A stretch of 23,154 nt of DNA from an uncultured Eubacteriales bacterium (GCA_934675165.1 CAKUPP010000017.1:1-23154), one strand, 5' to 3'. Positions 1 to 7,233 are shown, numbered from the stretch's first letter. Translations and numbers: made by a program. The notes: generated from the letters alone by a model not told the origin.

Positions 1-66
1 ATTACACATTCATCACAATATCAAACTCTTTACAGGCTGGTTGATCTATACCTTCGCGACAAATAG
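1..66 (+). CDS. possible C-terminal end of an upstream gene (partial)
   Basis: Frame 1 is open from the window edge to a TAG at 64-66 and would encode 21 residues ending in YLRDK. The stop lies 24 bases before the TTG start of the radical SAM gene, with that gene's ribosome binding site in between, as expected for two genes in one operon. Only 66 bases are visible, so an open frame this short could be chance. No family can be recognised. If real, this could be a substrate or partner of the downstream enzyme, but that is a guess. Confidence 0.25.
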   Translation: MTHSSQYQTLYRLVDLYLRDK

Positions 67-90
67 TAAAACAGAGGAGGGAAAATTTTT

Positions 91-1197
91 TTGATAGCAC
101 CTTTACCCACATTAAAAGATTTACACATAAGAATTACTTCAAAGTGCAACTTTAATTGTCCTCATTGTTATGCTGCTGATTGGTTTAAAAACGATGTAGC
201 ATTAACATTGGACATCGTAACTTCCACCATTATGGAAGCGATTGATTTAGGATGTAAAAAAGTTACTTTTACAGGCGGTGAACCATTGATTTCACCATTT
301 ATCTGCGATGCAATAAAATTTTGTTTGGAACATAATTTACGTGTTGAAGTAGAAACTAATGGATTTTTATGTGATTCATTGATAGAAAAACTAAAAAAAG
401 ATATATCAAAAATCGAGTTTTCAGTGAGCTATGACGGAGAAAATATGAGAGGTAATACCTCTACTACTGTCAGAGAGAATATTAAAAAATTAGTTAATCT
501 AAATTGTAACGTCAAAATTCAAACAGTTATTACAAAAATCAACATGAATGAAATAGATCATATTTTCGAATTCTCTAAAAATCTTGGAATTAAAAACAGA
601 GTTTTTTTGGCCCATAGTCCCAATGGTAATGGCAAAAACTTGAGTCAACTCGAAATTCAAGAGTGGCTAGGTTTAGTTAAAAAAATAAAAACAGCTTACC
701 CACATGTTATAATTGAACTTCCAGACGTTTTTTCTGGAGGGGCTCAAAAAAAGTGCGGCTGGGGTGTTCATAGATGTGAAATAATGCCAAATGGTGACGT
801 AACGTCATGCGGACCTATAACTTTTAATAAACGCGGATTTATAGCTGGAAACGTAATACATGAACCGCTTGCAAAGATTTGGGGCAGTGAACACTTTAGT
901 TTCATTAGAAGTATAAAACAAAACGATTTTAAAGGTTTGTGTTCTAAATGTGAATATTGGAATACATGTTTTGGGGCCTGCAGATCAATTTCCTCTTCAA
1001 TTGGAGGTAATCTACTTTCACCGCACCCTTTTTGTGTTTCTGTTTATAATTTAATACTAAGCGGCAAGGCTGACAAAAACATTATTCCAAATGCCAACGC
1101 TGTTTATAAATGGGCAGAAAATATACAAAACTCATCATTCAGCCCTTGTAATAACTCATATTATTTGAGGGTTCTAAAACAACACAAGCTAACCTAA
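91..1197 (+). CDS. radical SAM/SPASM domain protein (peptide-modifying type)
   Basis: This 368-residue protein should use a [4Fe-4S] cluster to cleave S-adenosylmethionine and generate a radical for substrate modification. The radical SAM CxxxCxxC motif is C19, C23 and C26, followed by a GGEP motif at 62-65. The C-terminus is a complete SPASM domain for auxiliary clusters: C222-x12-G235-x4-C240, then C284-x2-C287-x5-C293-x3-C297 and C315. That layout is typical of enzymes that mature ribosomally made peptides (AlbA, PqqE and sulfatase-maturase relatives), so a RiPP maturase is likely but the substrate is unknown. No precursor peptide or transporter is visible beside it. The start is TTG at 91, chosen because GAGGAGGG lies at 74-81. 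A terminator follows at 1281. It faces away from the rest of the local genes and looks accessory. Confidence 0.85.
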   Translation: MIAPLPTLKDLHIRITSKCNFNCPHCYAADWFKNDVALTLDIVTSTIMEAIDLGCKKVTFTGGEPLISPFICDAIKFCLEHNLRVEVETNGFLCDSLIEKLKKDISKIEFSVSYDGENMRGNTSTTVRENIKKLVNLNCNVKIQTVITKINMNEIDHIFEFSKNLGIKNRVFLAHSPNGNGKNLSQLEIQEWLGLVKKIKTAYPHVIIELPDVFSGGAQKKCGWGVHRCEIMPNGDVTSCGPITFNKRGFIAGNVIHEPLAKIWGSEHFSFIRSIKQNDFKGLCSKCEYWNTCFGACRSISSSIGGNLLSPHPFCVSVYNLILSGKADKNIIPNANAVYKWAENIQNSSFSPCNNSYYLRVLKQHKLT

Positions 1198-1280
1198 TAA
1201 ATATAATTAGATTATCACTAAATGTCCGTATTTTTTTAAACCGTGCGAAAGTATGCAACCCCTTGAAAAAATTTATAGAA

Positions 1281-1316
1281 AAATGAAACCTCATCAACGG
1301 GGTTTCATTTTTTTAG
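1281..1316 (+). terminator. rho-independent terminator after the radical SAM gene
   Basis: A perfect 10-bp stem (aaatgaaacc at 1281-1290, ggtttcattt at 1301-1310) with a 10-base loop is followed by a run of T. It lies about 85 bases past the radical SAM stop codon. The A-run on the other side means it could also stop minus-strand transcripts coming from the tRNA. Confidence 0.8.
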
Positions 1317-1383
1317 AGTTTGAGCTTTAAACAATTCGAAAAAACTGAAAAATTAAGCACAAAATTCATGTCCAAGCATAAAG

Positions 1384-1408
1384 AAAACCCCAGTAATACT
1401 GGGCTTTG
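1384..1408 (-). terminator. terminator after tRNA-Leu
   Basis: On the minus strand, CCCAGT-ATT-ACTGGG forms a hairpin (1389-1403), flanked by A and T residues and followed by GTTTTCTTT. It begins about 30 bases past the encoded CCA of the tRNA, so it is the likely end of that transcript. Confidence 0.65.
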
Positions 1409-1435
1409 AGTTGTATCAAAAGATACGTAGGATTA

Positions 1436-1522
1436 TGGTACCGCTGGCCGGACTTGAACCGGCACGGTATCGCTACCGCGAGATTTTGAGTCTCGTGCGT
1501 CTGCCAATTTCGCCACAGCGGC
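1436..1522 (-). tRNA. tRNA-Leu, anticodon CAA
   Basis: Read on the minus strand, this is an 87-nt tRNA including an encoded CCA. The acceptor stem is GCCGCTG/CAGCGGT with a G-U first pair, followed by A73 and CCA. The anticodon stem CGAGA/TCTCG encloses the loop CTCAAAA, giving anticodon CAA, which reads UUG codons. A long variable arm (CGGTA-gcga-TACCG) marks a class II tRNA, as expected for leucine. The T arm is GCCGG-TTCAAGT-CCGGC. It has its own strong promoter at 1549-1577 and a terminator at 1384-1408. Confidence 0.97.
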
Positions 1523-1548
1523 AAACTGTGTACATCAACCCTAATTTG

Positions 1549-1577
1549 ATTGTACATCGAACAAATAAATTTGTCAA
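1549..1577 (-). promoter_or_regulatory. sigma-A type promoter of tRNA-Leu
   Basis: On the minus strand, a consensus TTGACA (1572-1577) is separated by exactly 17 bases from TACAAT (1549-1554). Transcription would begin about 20 bases before the tRNA. This is among the best promoter matches in the window, as expected for a stable RNA gene. Confidence 0.85.
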
Positions 1578-1667
1578 CAAAAAACCAAGTAAAATTTACT
1601 ATAAGTCTAAAACTTTACCAAAATTTAAAAAAATTCAAACGTTAAAAAAATAAAACCTAGCACATAC

Positions 1668-2054
1668 TTACTTTATAGAAACACTATCAGCACTCGGTAC
1701 CTTAACAATTTCCACATTAGAAGAATCAAAATTTTCTGAATCATTAAGTAAACTATACGATCCAGCAGAAAGCATAAGTGCTGTATTTTCACTTTTACAT
1801 TGCTCCAATTGCTTAGATGCCTTTGAGACTTTATCAGTAAATTCTGTAAGACGTGCTTGTCCAAAAATAAACACAGAAACTCCCATCGCTGAAGCAAAAA
1901 ATACAGAAAAAGCACTGTAAATTGCCATCTTCATTGACCTAATTTTCTGTTGTTTACGTTCACGTCCATTTGGAAGTTCAAAAATCTGAGCACTTTTCCT
2001 GCTTTTTTTAGGAATCATATTAATATCAAAAGCAGCATTTTTATTATACATCAA
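1668..2054 (-). CDS. FtsL-like cell division / septum initiator protein
   Basis: A small 128-residue bitopic protein. A basic cytoplasmic N-terminus of about 40 residues is followed by one membrane segment (about residues 43-68), then a short region with coiled-coil character (about 70-92) and a polar tail. This architecture, and its place 17 bases after rsmH, match FtsL, which joins FtsB/DivIC and recruits division peptidoglycan synthases. FtsL sequences diverge strongly, so the call rests mainly on topology and position. The start may be TTG at 2054 or ATG at 2051; GGAG at 2063-2066 serves either. The penicillin-binding protein gene usually found next in this cluster is missing; tRNA-Leu follows instead. 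No clear terminator separates it from the tRNA promoter. Confidence 0.6.
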   Translation of the reverse strand: MMYNKNAAFDINMIPKKSRKSAQIFELPNGRERKQQKIRSMKMAIYSAFSVFFASAMGVSVFIFGQARLTEFTDKVSKASKQLEQCKSENTALMLSAGSYSLLNDSENFDSSNVEIVKVPSADSVSIK

Positions 2055-2071
2055 AACAACATCTCCACATT

Positions 2072-3010
2072 CTAACTCTTATTTATTTTTTCACATACTC
2101 TAAGTTTTGCACTCCTGCTCCTATAATTACTCTCAACTTCCAACAGTGTTGGTTTAATTACCTTTTTATGTACCATAACTGCTCGCGGTGATTTTCCACA
2201 AACACATATCGGAAAATCTGCAGGACACACACAACCCGTGCACCAATCTTTCATTTTTTTCTTAACAATCTTATCCTCTAAAGAGTGAAAAGTTATTGCA
2301 ACCACTCTTCCTCCAATATTTAACACATTGAGAGCACCATCAAGTCCACAGGACAACACACCTAACTCATCATTCACATATATCCTTATCGCTTGAAATG
2401 TTCTCTTCGCGGGATGTCCTCCTTCACGCCTTGCATATGCCGGTACAGAATTTTTAACGATATCAGATAACTGAGTAGTATATTTAATCGGCTCTTTTTC
2501 TCTAAACTTTATTATTGAACGAGCAATTTTTGAAGAAAACTTTTCCTCACCATATTTCCAAATAATATCTCTGAGCTTTTCAAAACTAAAATAATTTACT
2601 ACATCATACGCAGACTCACCGACTTGACTCATGCGCATATCTAAAACCGCCTCTTTATTGTATGAAAACCCTCTTTCAGCCGAATCTAACTGATATGACG
2701 AAACACCTAAATCTAAAACAACTCCATCTACACCGCTAAATCCTAACTTATGTATAATGTTCTCAATATTAGCAAAATTGTCTTTAACTATACTTACATT
2801 GTTAAATTTCTTAAGCCGTTCACTACATGCAACAACAGCATCTGGATCTTGATCAATACAAACTAAACGACCTGTATTCGACAGTCTAACTGCAATTTCC
2901 TCAGAAAGTCCTCCGCCGCCTGCCGTTGCGTCAACATAAACACCGTTTGAATTTATATTTAAAAGATCTAAAGTTTCGTGTAATAATACAGTTTTATGAT
3001 TAAATTTCAA
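2072..3010 (-). CDS. rsmH: 16S rRNA (cytosine(1402)-N(4))-methyltransferase RsmH
   Basis: RsmH (MraW) uses S-adenosylmethionine to methylate N4 of C1402 in the decoding centre of 16S rRNA. Visible hallmarks are the N-terminal HKTVLLHE, the SAM-binding VDATAGGGG at about 26-34, the LDLGVSSYQLD motif, RRExGHPAKRTFQAIRI in the middle, and an FHSLEDKIVK motif near the C-terminus. The length of 312-313 residues is normal for the family. The start is taken as TTG at 3010: AAGGAAG lies at 3017-3023 and the product then begins MKFNHKTVLL. The longer frame to 3061 would add 17 residues the family lacks. It is followed by the FtsL-like gene, the usual dcw-cluster order, but mraZ is not present upstream. 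Confidence 0.95.
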   Translation of the reverse strand: MKFNHKTVLLHETLDLLNINSNGVYVDATAGGGGLSEEIAVRLSNTGRLVCIDQDPDAVVACSERLKKFNNVSIVKDNFANIENIIHKLGFSGVDGVVLDLGVSSYQLDSAERGFSYNKEAVLDMRMSQVGESAYDVVNYFSFEKLRDIIWKYGEEKFSSKIARSIIKFREKEPIKYTTQLSDIVKNSVPAYARREGGHPAKRTFQAIRIYVNDELGVLSCGLDGALNVLNIGGRVVAITFHSLEDKIVKKKMKDWCTGCVCPADFPICVCGKSPRAVMVHKKVIKPTLLEVESNYRSRSAKLRVCEKINKS

Positions 3011-3347
3011 AACAATCTTCCTTTTTCCAGTAGTATATGGAAATAACATAAAAAGGCCCAATATAACTACTACAGTTTAGTATATTACACCGATTTAATG
3101 TCGATTTCAATACCAAATTTGTCATTTCCATTATTATTGTATAATTACATATATTTATAGTATATTTTTTGAAAAAACTGTGATATTTTTCCTTAGAAGC
3201 TTTCAAAACTTAGATAAAAATTAAAATTTTTTTATTTTTTAAGTATCCAAAAAGGTTTTCGTTGTTAACATTTTTTGAAAAAATTTTAAAATCATAATAT
3301 AAATCACCATCTTGGAATTATTAAAAACAATATTACATCCACACCTT
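3011..3347. other. AT-rich intergenic region between pduL and rsmH
   Basis: About 340 bases without a credible gene. The part near 3011-3110 is the leader and possible promoter of rsmH. In the leader, TTTCCA/TGGAAA can form a hairpin just before the rsmH ribosome binding site. The remainder is very AT-rich and should contain the 3' end of the pduL transcript, but I see no strong GC-stem terminator in it. Confidence 0.6.
3082..3110 (-). promoter_or_regulatory. possible rsmH promoter
   Basis: On the minus strand, TTGAAA (3105-3110) lies 17 bases before TAATAT (3082-3087), about 70 bases upstream of the rsmH start. The -10 match is imperfect, and AT-rich DNA gives such matches by chance, so this is tentative. 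Confidence 0.4.
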
Positions 3348-3917
3348 TTATTTTACTATCTCACCAAAAGTGCCCACAACACAATTTGCTGCATTACCTT
3401 CATCTGTATCAACATGCATTGCAAGAGAAAATTTATTACTTACCCTAACAATAACATCGTCAAAAATCACTGATCGATTATCACTTTTAATCTTCACTTT
3501 TACTATTTGCTGGTCCAGCACTCCCAAATCATCTGCATCTGATGGTGCCATATGAATATGGCGTAGCGCAACAATTAAACCCTCTGATATTTCGCACGTC
3601 CCACAAGGGCCCACCAACACACAAGATTCCGTTCCTTTCAAGTCGCCTGATTCCCGTATAAATGCTTTTGTGCCTAATTTTCTGCAATCTGTAAGCGAAA
3701 CTTCTACCTGAGTTTTTAAACGAGTCGGACCCAAAATGGCAACATTTTTTATGACACCATTTGGTCCCTGAATTTCCAAACGTTCTTCAGCAGCATATTG
3801 ACCTGGCTGCGATAAATCTTTTCTTTTGGTAAGTTCACAACCACTGCCAAAAAGTATTTCTAAGTCCTTTTTAGATAAATGGACGTGACGCGCAGAAACT
3901 TCAACCGGAATTTTCAT
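3348..3917 (-). CDS. pduL: PduL-type phosphate acyltransferase
   Basis: PduL-family enzymes swap CoA and phosphate on a short acyl group (propanoyl or acetyl), an alternative to Pta. The family signature is clear: VSARHVHLS near the start, LLxPGQYAAEE-like and GPTRLKTQVEVS motifs, RHIHM in the middle, and MHVDTDEGNA near the end. These histidines bind the two zinc ions of the family. There are no microcompartment shell genes or acetate kinase nearby, so a housekeeping phosphotransacetylase role is more likely than propanediol use. The start is uncertain. ATG at 3917 gives MKIPVEVSARHVHL, typical of short homologues; TTG at 3974 gives 208 residues but has no ribosome binding site. The strong GGAGG at 3957-3961 lies 39 bases before the ATG with a hairpin in between. 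It is the last gene of the glmU operon. Confidence 0.85.
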   Translation of the reverse strand: MKIPVEVSARHVHLSKKDLEILFGSGCELTKRKDLSQPGQYAAEERLEIQGPNGVIKNVAILGPTRLKTQVEVSLTDCRKLGTKAFIRESGDLKGTESCVLVGPCGTCEISEGLIVALRHIHMAPSDADDLGVLDQQIVKVKIKSDNRSVIFDDVIVRVSNKFSLAMHVDTDEGNAANCVVGTFGEIVK

Positions 3918-3967
3918 TAATGTCGGAACTAAATTTTTAAAAAATTTAATTCCTGGCCTCCTTTTTA

Positions 3968-4810
3968 TTAACAAAATTTATTAGTTATTTTTTTGTTTAT
4001 ATTTTTGTAAAAATTATCTTCCTTTAGCACAACAAACTTGGTATACAAACTTGATTTTTTTATTTTAATAAATTCATCATTATTAAAAATAAATTCACTC
4101 TTACCGTCTATTGATATTGAAACCCCGCCGTTTCTCAAATAAAATTTAGCCTCAATTTCATCTTTAGTATCCAATACAATACTACGCAAAAAATTTGTAT
4201 AAGGGCACACAGGCGTTATAACTAAACAATCTAAATCATTTTGAACTACCGGCCCACCCGCCGACATAGAATATGCAGTAGAACCAGTTGGAGTAGAAAC
4301 AATTATACCATCAGAACAACATTCATAAATTTTATTTTTACCCTTATAAATTTCATACCTCGGAATAGAACTTTCTGGAGTTCTGTTTAATGCTACTTCA
4401 TTTAAAGCAATCATTCTTCTATCTTTGCAAATTACTTCCAAAAGCACTCTACTGCTTACTATAAATTTTTCATTCACAACATCATAAATTTTTTTTGCCT
4501 CATCTTTTTCCATGGAAGATAAAAAACCAATTCTGCCCATATTTATACCTAAAATAGGGGCACCATATTCTGATGCTTTTTTAGCGTAGTGTATTATGCT
4601 ACCATCTCCGCCAAAAACGACCGCTAGTTCGATATTTTTCATGACTGAATTTACATCTTTAAGAACAATTATTTTTTTTGAATAATTTAATTTTTTACAG
4701 TCGACATAAATTTGAACACCGAAATTTAAAAAAACATCTATTACATTATTAATAGCTTTCGAATTGCAATCTTTATTACTGCTTAAAAATATTCCTACAT
4801 TCTTTAACAA
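3968..4810 (-). CDS. nadK: NAD kinase
   Basis: NAD kinase phosphorylates NAD to NADP using ATP or polyphosphate. The diagnostic GGDG motif is at about residues 67-70 of the chosen form, with LGINMGRIGFLS after it, the conserved NE of ALNEVALNR, and the glycine/threonine-rich TPTGSTAYSMSAGGPV. The TTG at 4810 is the likely start because AGGGG at 4818-4822 sits 7 bases upstream and the product then begins MLKNVGIF, as in clostridial relatives (about 280 residues). A longer frame from 4861 would overlap tlyA and has no supporting site. It follows tlyA, a common Firmicutes pairing, and its C-terminus overlaps only the unsupported upstream extension of pduL. Confidence 0.93.
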   Translation of the reverse strand: MLKNVGIFLSSNKDCNSKAINNVIDVFLNFGVQIYVDCKKLNYSKKIIVLKDVNSVMKNIELAVVFGGDGSIIHYAKKASEYGAPILGINMGRIGFLSSMEKDEAKKIYDVVNEKFIVSSRVLLEVICKDRRMIALNEVALNRTPESSIPRYEIYKGKNKIYECCSDGIIVSTPTGSTAYSMSAGGPVVQNDLDCLVITPVCPYTNFLRSIVLDTKDEIEAKFYLRNGGVSISIDGKSEFIFNNDEFIKIKKSSLYTKFVVLKEDNFYKNINKKITNKFC

Positions 4811-4835
4811 ACCAACACCCCTAAATAACATACTA

Positions 4836-5633
4836 TTATAATTTTTCATGTGAATTTTCAACGACGCTATCTACAGCTACCAATTTATCAATATATGTGG
4901 TCTTTGATCTTTTTATTAGCAAAAGATACTCTATATTTCCCTCTGGACCTTTTATAGGAGAATAGTCAAGTGCTAAAACAGAAAATTCATTTTCAACACA
5001 AAATTTTAAAATATTATTAACAACCAAACTATGCAGATTTTTATCTCTAACAACACCATGTTTTCCAACATTATTTTTTCCCACCTCAAACTGAGGTTTC
5101 ACAAGACAAACTCCGACAGTTCCAGGCGCTACTAAATTTTTTATTGAAGGAAGAATAAGTTTAAGTGAAATAAAAGACACATCTACTGTAAAAAAATCAA
5201 TAGCCTCTTCAAATAAAGACGCATCCGCATTTCTAACATTAATTCCCTCTAAATTAACTACAGACAAATTATCTACTAATTTTTTAGAAAGTTGTCCATG
5301 TCCCACATCTACGGAATATATTTTACGCGCACCATGCTGAAGCATACAATCTGTAAATCCACCTGTTGAAGCTCCACAATCTAAACAAACCATATTTTTT
5401 AGATCTATATTGAATTCTTTCAAAGCTTTTTCAAGTTTGAGCCCGCCTCTACTTACATATTTAAATTTATCTTTCTCGACAATTATATTACATCCTTCAT
5501 CAAATCGAGCACTTACTTTATTAATTTTTTCTCCATCTACAAATACCATTCCACTGTTTATAAACAGTTTAGCTTTTTCTCGACTTGGAGACAAATTTTT
5601 TTCTGTCATAATAACATCTATTCTCTTTTTCAT
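4836..5633 (-). CDS. tlyA: TlyA family rRNA 2'-O-methyltransferase
   Basis: TlyA-type proteins join an N-terminal S4 RNA-binding domain (about residues 1-60) to an FtsJ-like methyltransferase. They methylate ribose 2'-OH positions in rRNA, although older annotations call them hemolysin A. The S4 part reads RIDVIMTEKNLSPSREKA and ends with RGGLKLEKAL, which carries the first catalytic lysine (about K66). The SAM site LDCGASTGGFTD is at about 84-95. DVSFISL, VKPQFEVGK and EGNIEYLLL supply the remaining Asp, Lys and Glu of the FtsJ tetrad. The ATG at 5633 has no purine-rich site just before it. The only good candidate, AGGTGG, overlaps the pth stop codon 43 bases upstream, with a hairpin between. 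It lies between pth and nadK in one operon. Confidence 0.93.
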   Translation of the reverse strand: MKKRIDVIMTEKNLSPSREKAKLFINSGMVFVDGEKINKVSARFDEGCNIIVEKDKFKYVSRGGLKLEKALKEFNIDLKNMVCLDCGASTGGFTDCMLQHGARKIYSVDVGHGQLSKKLVDNLSVVNLEGINVRNADASLFEEAIDFFTVDVSFISLKLILPSIKNLVAPGTVGVCLVKPQFEVGKNNVGKHGVVRDKNLHSLVVNNILKFCVENEFSVLALDYSPIKGPEGNIEYLLLIKRSKTTYIDKLVAVDSVVENSHEKL

Positions 5634-5669
5634 AAAAGAAACAGTGAATTTTTATTCACTTTTATTCTT
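5634..5669 (-). promoter_or_regulatory. hairpin between pth stop / Shine-Dalgarno and the tlyA start
   Basis: On the minus strand AGTGAAT (5654-5660) pairs perfectly with ATTCACT (5643-5649) around an AAAA loop. With one bulge and one mismatch the helix extends through AAGAA and TTTT up to the tlyA ATG. AGGTGG at 5677-5682 stands just outside it. Folding would put that site about 8 bases from the start codon. Confidence 0.45.
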
Positions 5670-5680
5670 AAAATCACCAC

Positions 5681-6250
5681 CTAATTAAATTTGTTCATAG
5701 CCTCATCAATTTTATTTTGAATAATCAACTCTACAACACTACAAATATTTTCAGAAATACTTTGAATAATATCTAATTCTGATTTTTCAAATTTAGAAAG
5801 CACCCAATTAGACAAATCCCAATTTTCAGGTTTTTTACCTATTCCGATTTTTACTCTGGGGAAATTATTGCTTTTGCAAACATCAATAATATTTCTCATA
5901 CCATTTTGTCCGCCGTGGGACCCTTTTTTACGTACTCTTATTTTCCCAACTGGCAATGAAATATCATCAAAAATTACAAGTACATTTTCTGGTTTAATTT
6001 TATAAAAAGACATCGCAGCAAAAACAGCTTTCCCGCTTAAATTCATATAAGTTTGAGGTTTGAGCAATAAAATTTTTTTACCGCCAACATCTCCAAAAGC
6101 ACACATACTGTTAAATTTATTTACATTAAAAATTGCTCCAATTTTTAGTGACAAACACTCTATCATCATAAACCCGGCATTATGCCGGGTTTTATCATAT
6201 TTTTTTTCAGGATTTCCAAGGCCAACTATAATGTAGTCTATAGCACCCAC
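5681..6250 (-). CDS. pth: peptidyl-tRNA hydrolase
   Basis: Pth cleaves the ester bond of peptidyl-tRNAs that drop off ribosomes, recycling the tRNA. The 189-residue length is typical. The N-terminal IIVGLGNPEKKYDKTRHNAG holds N13 and the catalytic H23; QTYMNLSG holds N70; FDDISLPVGKIR holds the conserved Asp (D95); and GSHGGQNGMRNI holds N116. The start is GTG at 6250, with a modest GGTAGATG upstream. It is 20 bases downstream of prs, the same order as the glmU-prs-ctc-pth block of Bacillus but without ctc. The codons for the catalytic RHNAG stretch form a perfect 23-base palindrome (6170-6192). Confidence 0.96.
   Translation of the reverse strand: MGAIDYIIVGLGNPEKKYDKTRHNAGFMMIECLSLKIGAIFNVNKFNSMCAFGDVGGKKILLLKPQTYMNLSGKAVFAAMSFYKIKPENVLVIFDDISLPVGKIRVRKKGSHGGQNGMRNIIDVCKSNNFPRVKIGIGKKPENWDLSNWVLSKFEKSELDIIQSISENICSVVELIIQNKIDEAMNKFN
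6170..6192. repeat. perfect 23-base GC-rich palindrome inside pth
   Basis: The sequence aaacccggcat is followed by a single t and its exact reverse complement atgccgggttt. It is one of the most GC-rich stretches of the operon. On the + strand it is followed by TTATCATATTTTTTTT, so it looks like an intrinsic terminator for antisense transcripts. On the coding strand it spells the KTRHNAGF codons of the active site. Confidence 0.8.
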
Positions 6251-6270
6251 AAAACATCTACCAATATATA

Positions 6271-7233
6271 TTATTCCAAAATCATAGTTGAAATCGGTTT
6301 ATCACTGTTAATTCTGTTAATAGCCTCAGACAATATTGGAGCAACATTAAGAACTGTAAATTTATCAAGCATTTTTTCTTTGGGAATATTTATCGTATTA
6401 AGCGCTATTAATTTTTTTATGTAACTATTATTCAAATTTTCCAGAGCATTACCGGAAAGAACTGCATGTGCGACATATGCGTATACTTCTTTGGCGCCAC
6501 CTTGTTCAACAACAGCTTTGGCAGCATTGCAAACTGTACCAGCAGTATCCATTATGTCGTCAACAAGAAGGATTTTCTTATCTTTAACATCTCCAATTAT
6601 ATTCATAACTTGACTTACATTAGCCTTAGGACGTCTTTTATCTATAAGAGCTAGAGGGCAACCAAGCCTTGTGGCAAACTGTCTTGCGCGAGAGATAGAA
6701 CCCAAATCAGGTGCCAACACTGTAAATTCATCAGAATTAAAGCCTTCCACTTCTTTTATAAAAGATGCAAAAATAGGTGCCGCAATTATATGATCAACTG
6801 GAATATCAAAAAACCCCTGTATCTGTAACGTATGCAATTCCATTGTCAAAATTCGATCAGCACCTGCAGTAGCTATCAAATTGGCTACAAGTTTTGCAGA
6901 AATAGGATCACGAGGTTTTGCTTTTCTGTCTTGCCTAGCGTAACCAAAATAAGGTATAACGGCTGTAATTCTTGCCGCAGATGCCCTTTTTACAGCATCT
7001 ATCATAAGAAGTAATTCCATTAGATTATCATTTACGGGATCACACGTAGACTGAACTATAAAACAATCAGCACCTCTTACAGATTCATGAATAGAAACTG
7101 CAATTTCTCCGTCGCTAAACCTTTTTACTTCTGATTTCCCCAATTCACACCCTAATTCTTTGGCTATATCCGTAGCCAATGCTAAATTTGAATTTGCAGA
7201 AAAAATTCTTAAATCACGCTTTTGACACTCCAT
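6271..7233 (-). CDS. prs: ribose-phosphate pyrophosphokinase
   Basis: Prs makes phosphoribosyl pyrophosphate from ribose 5-phosphate and ATP, feeding purine, pyrimidine, NAD and histidine synthesis. The 320-residue protein has the family landmarks in order: FSANSNLALA, the SDGEIAVSIHESVRGAD region, PYFGYARQDRKAKPRDPISAK for ATP binding, LHTLQIQGFFDIPVDH, and the PRPP-binding loop VDDIMDTAGT at about 220-230. The start is ATG at 7233 with AAGGAGAG just upstream. It lies between glmU and pth in the operon, the standard Firmicutes context. With transketolase and cytidine deaminase encoded next door, pentose phosphate and nucleotide metabolism are concentrated here. Confidence 0.97.
   Translation of the reverse strand: MECQKRDLRIFSANSNLALATDIAKELGCELGKSEVKRFSDGEIAVSIHESVRGADCFIVQSTCDPVNDNLMELLLMIDAVKRASAARITAVIPYFGYARQDRKAKPRDPISAKLVANLIATAGADRILTMELHTLQIQGFFDIPVDHIIAAPIFASFIKEVEGFNSDEFTVLAPDLGSISRARQFATRLGCPLALIDKRRPKANVSQVMNIIGDVKDKKILLVDDIMDTAGTVCNAAKAVVEQGGAKEVYAYVAHAVLSGNALENLNNSYIKKLIALNTINIPKEKMLDKFTVLNVAPILSEAINRINSDKPISTMILE

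Noticed and set aside
1411..1653. Plus-strand open frame of 80 codons containing a PLAGLEPA-like segment
   Set aside because: It lies antisense to tRNA-Leu; such peptides are a well-known artefact of class II tRNA genes.
3000..3206. 68-codon minus-strand frame upstream of rsmH
   Set aside because: It overlaps the rsmH start region, has AT-driven composition, no ribosome binding site and no recognisable domain.
3230..3300. AT palindromes downstream of pduL as a terminator
   Set aside because: The stems are almost purely A-T with no clear stem followed by a U-tract; not better than chance in this composition.
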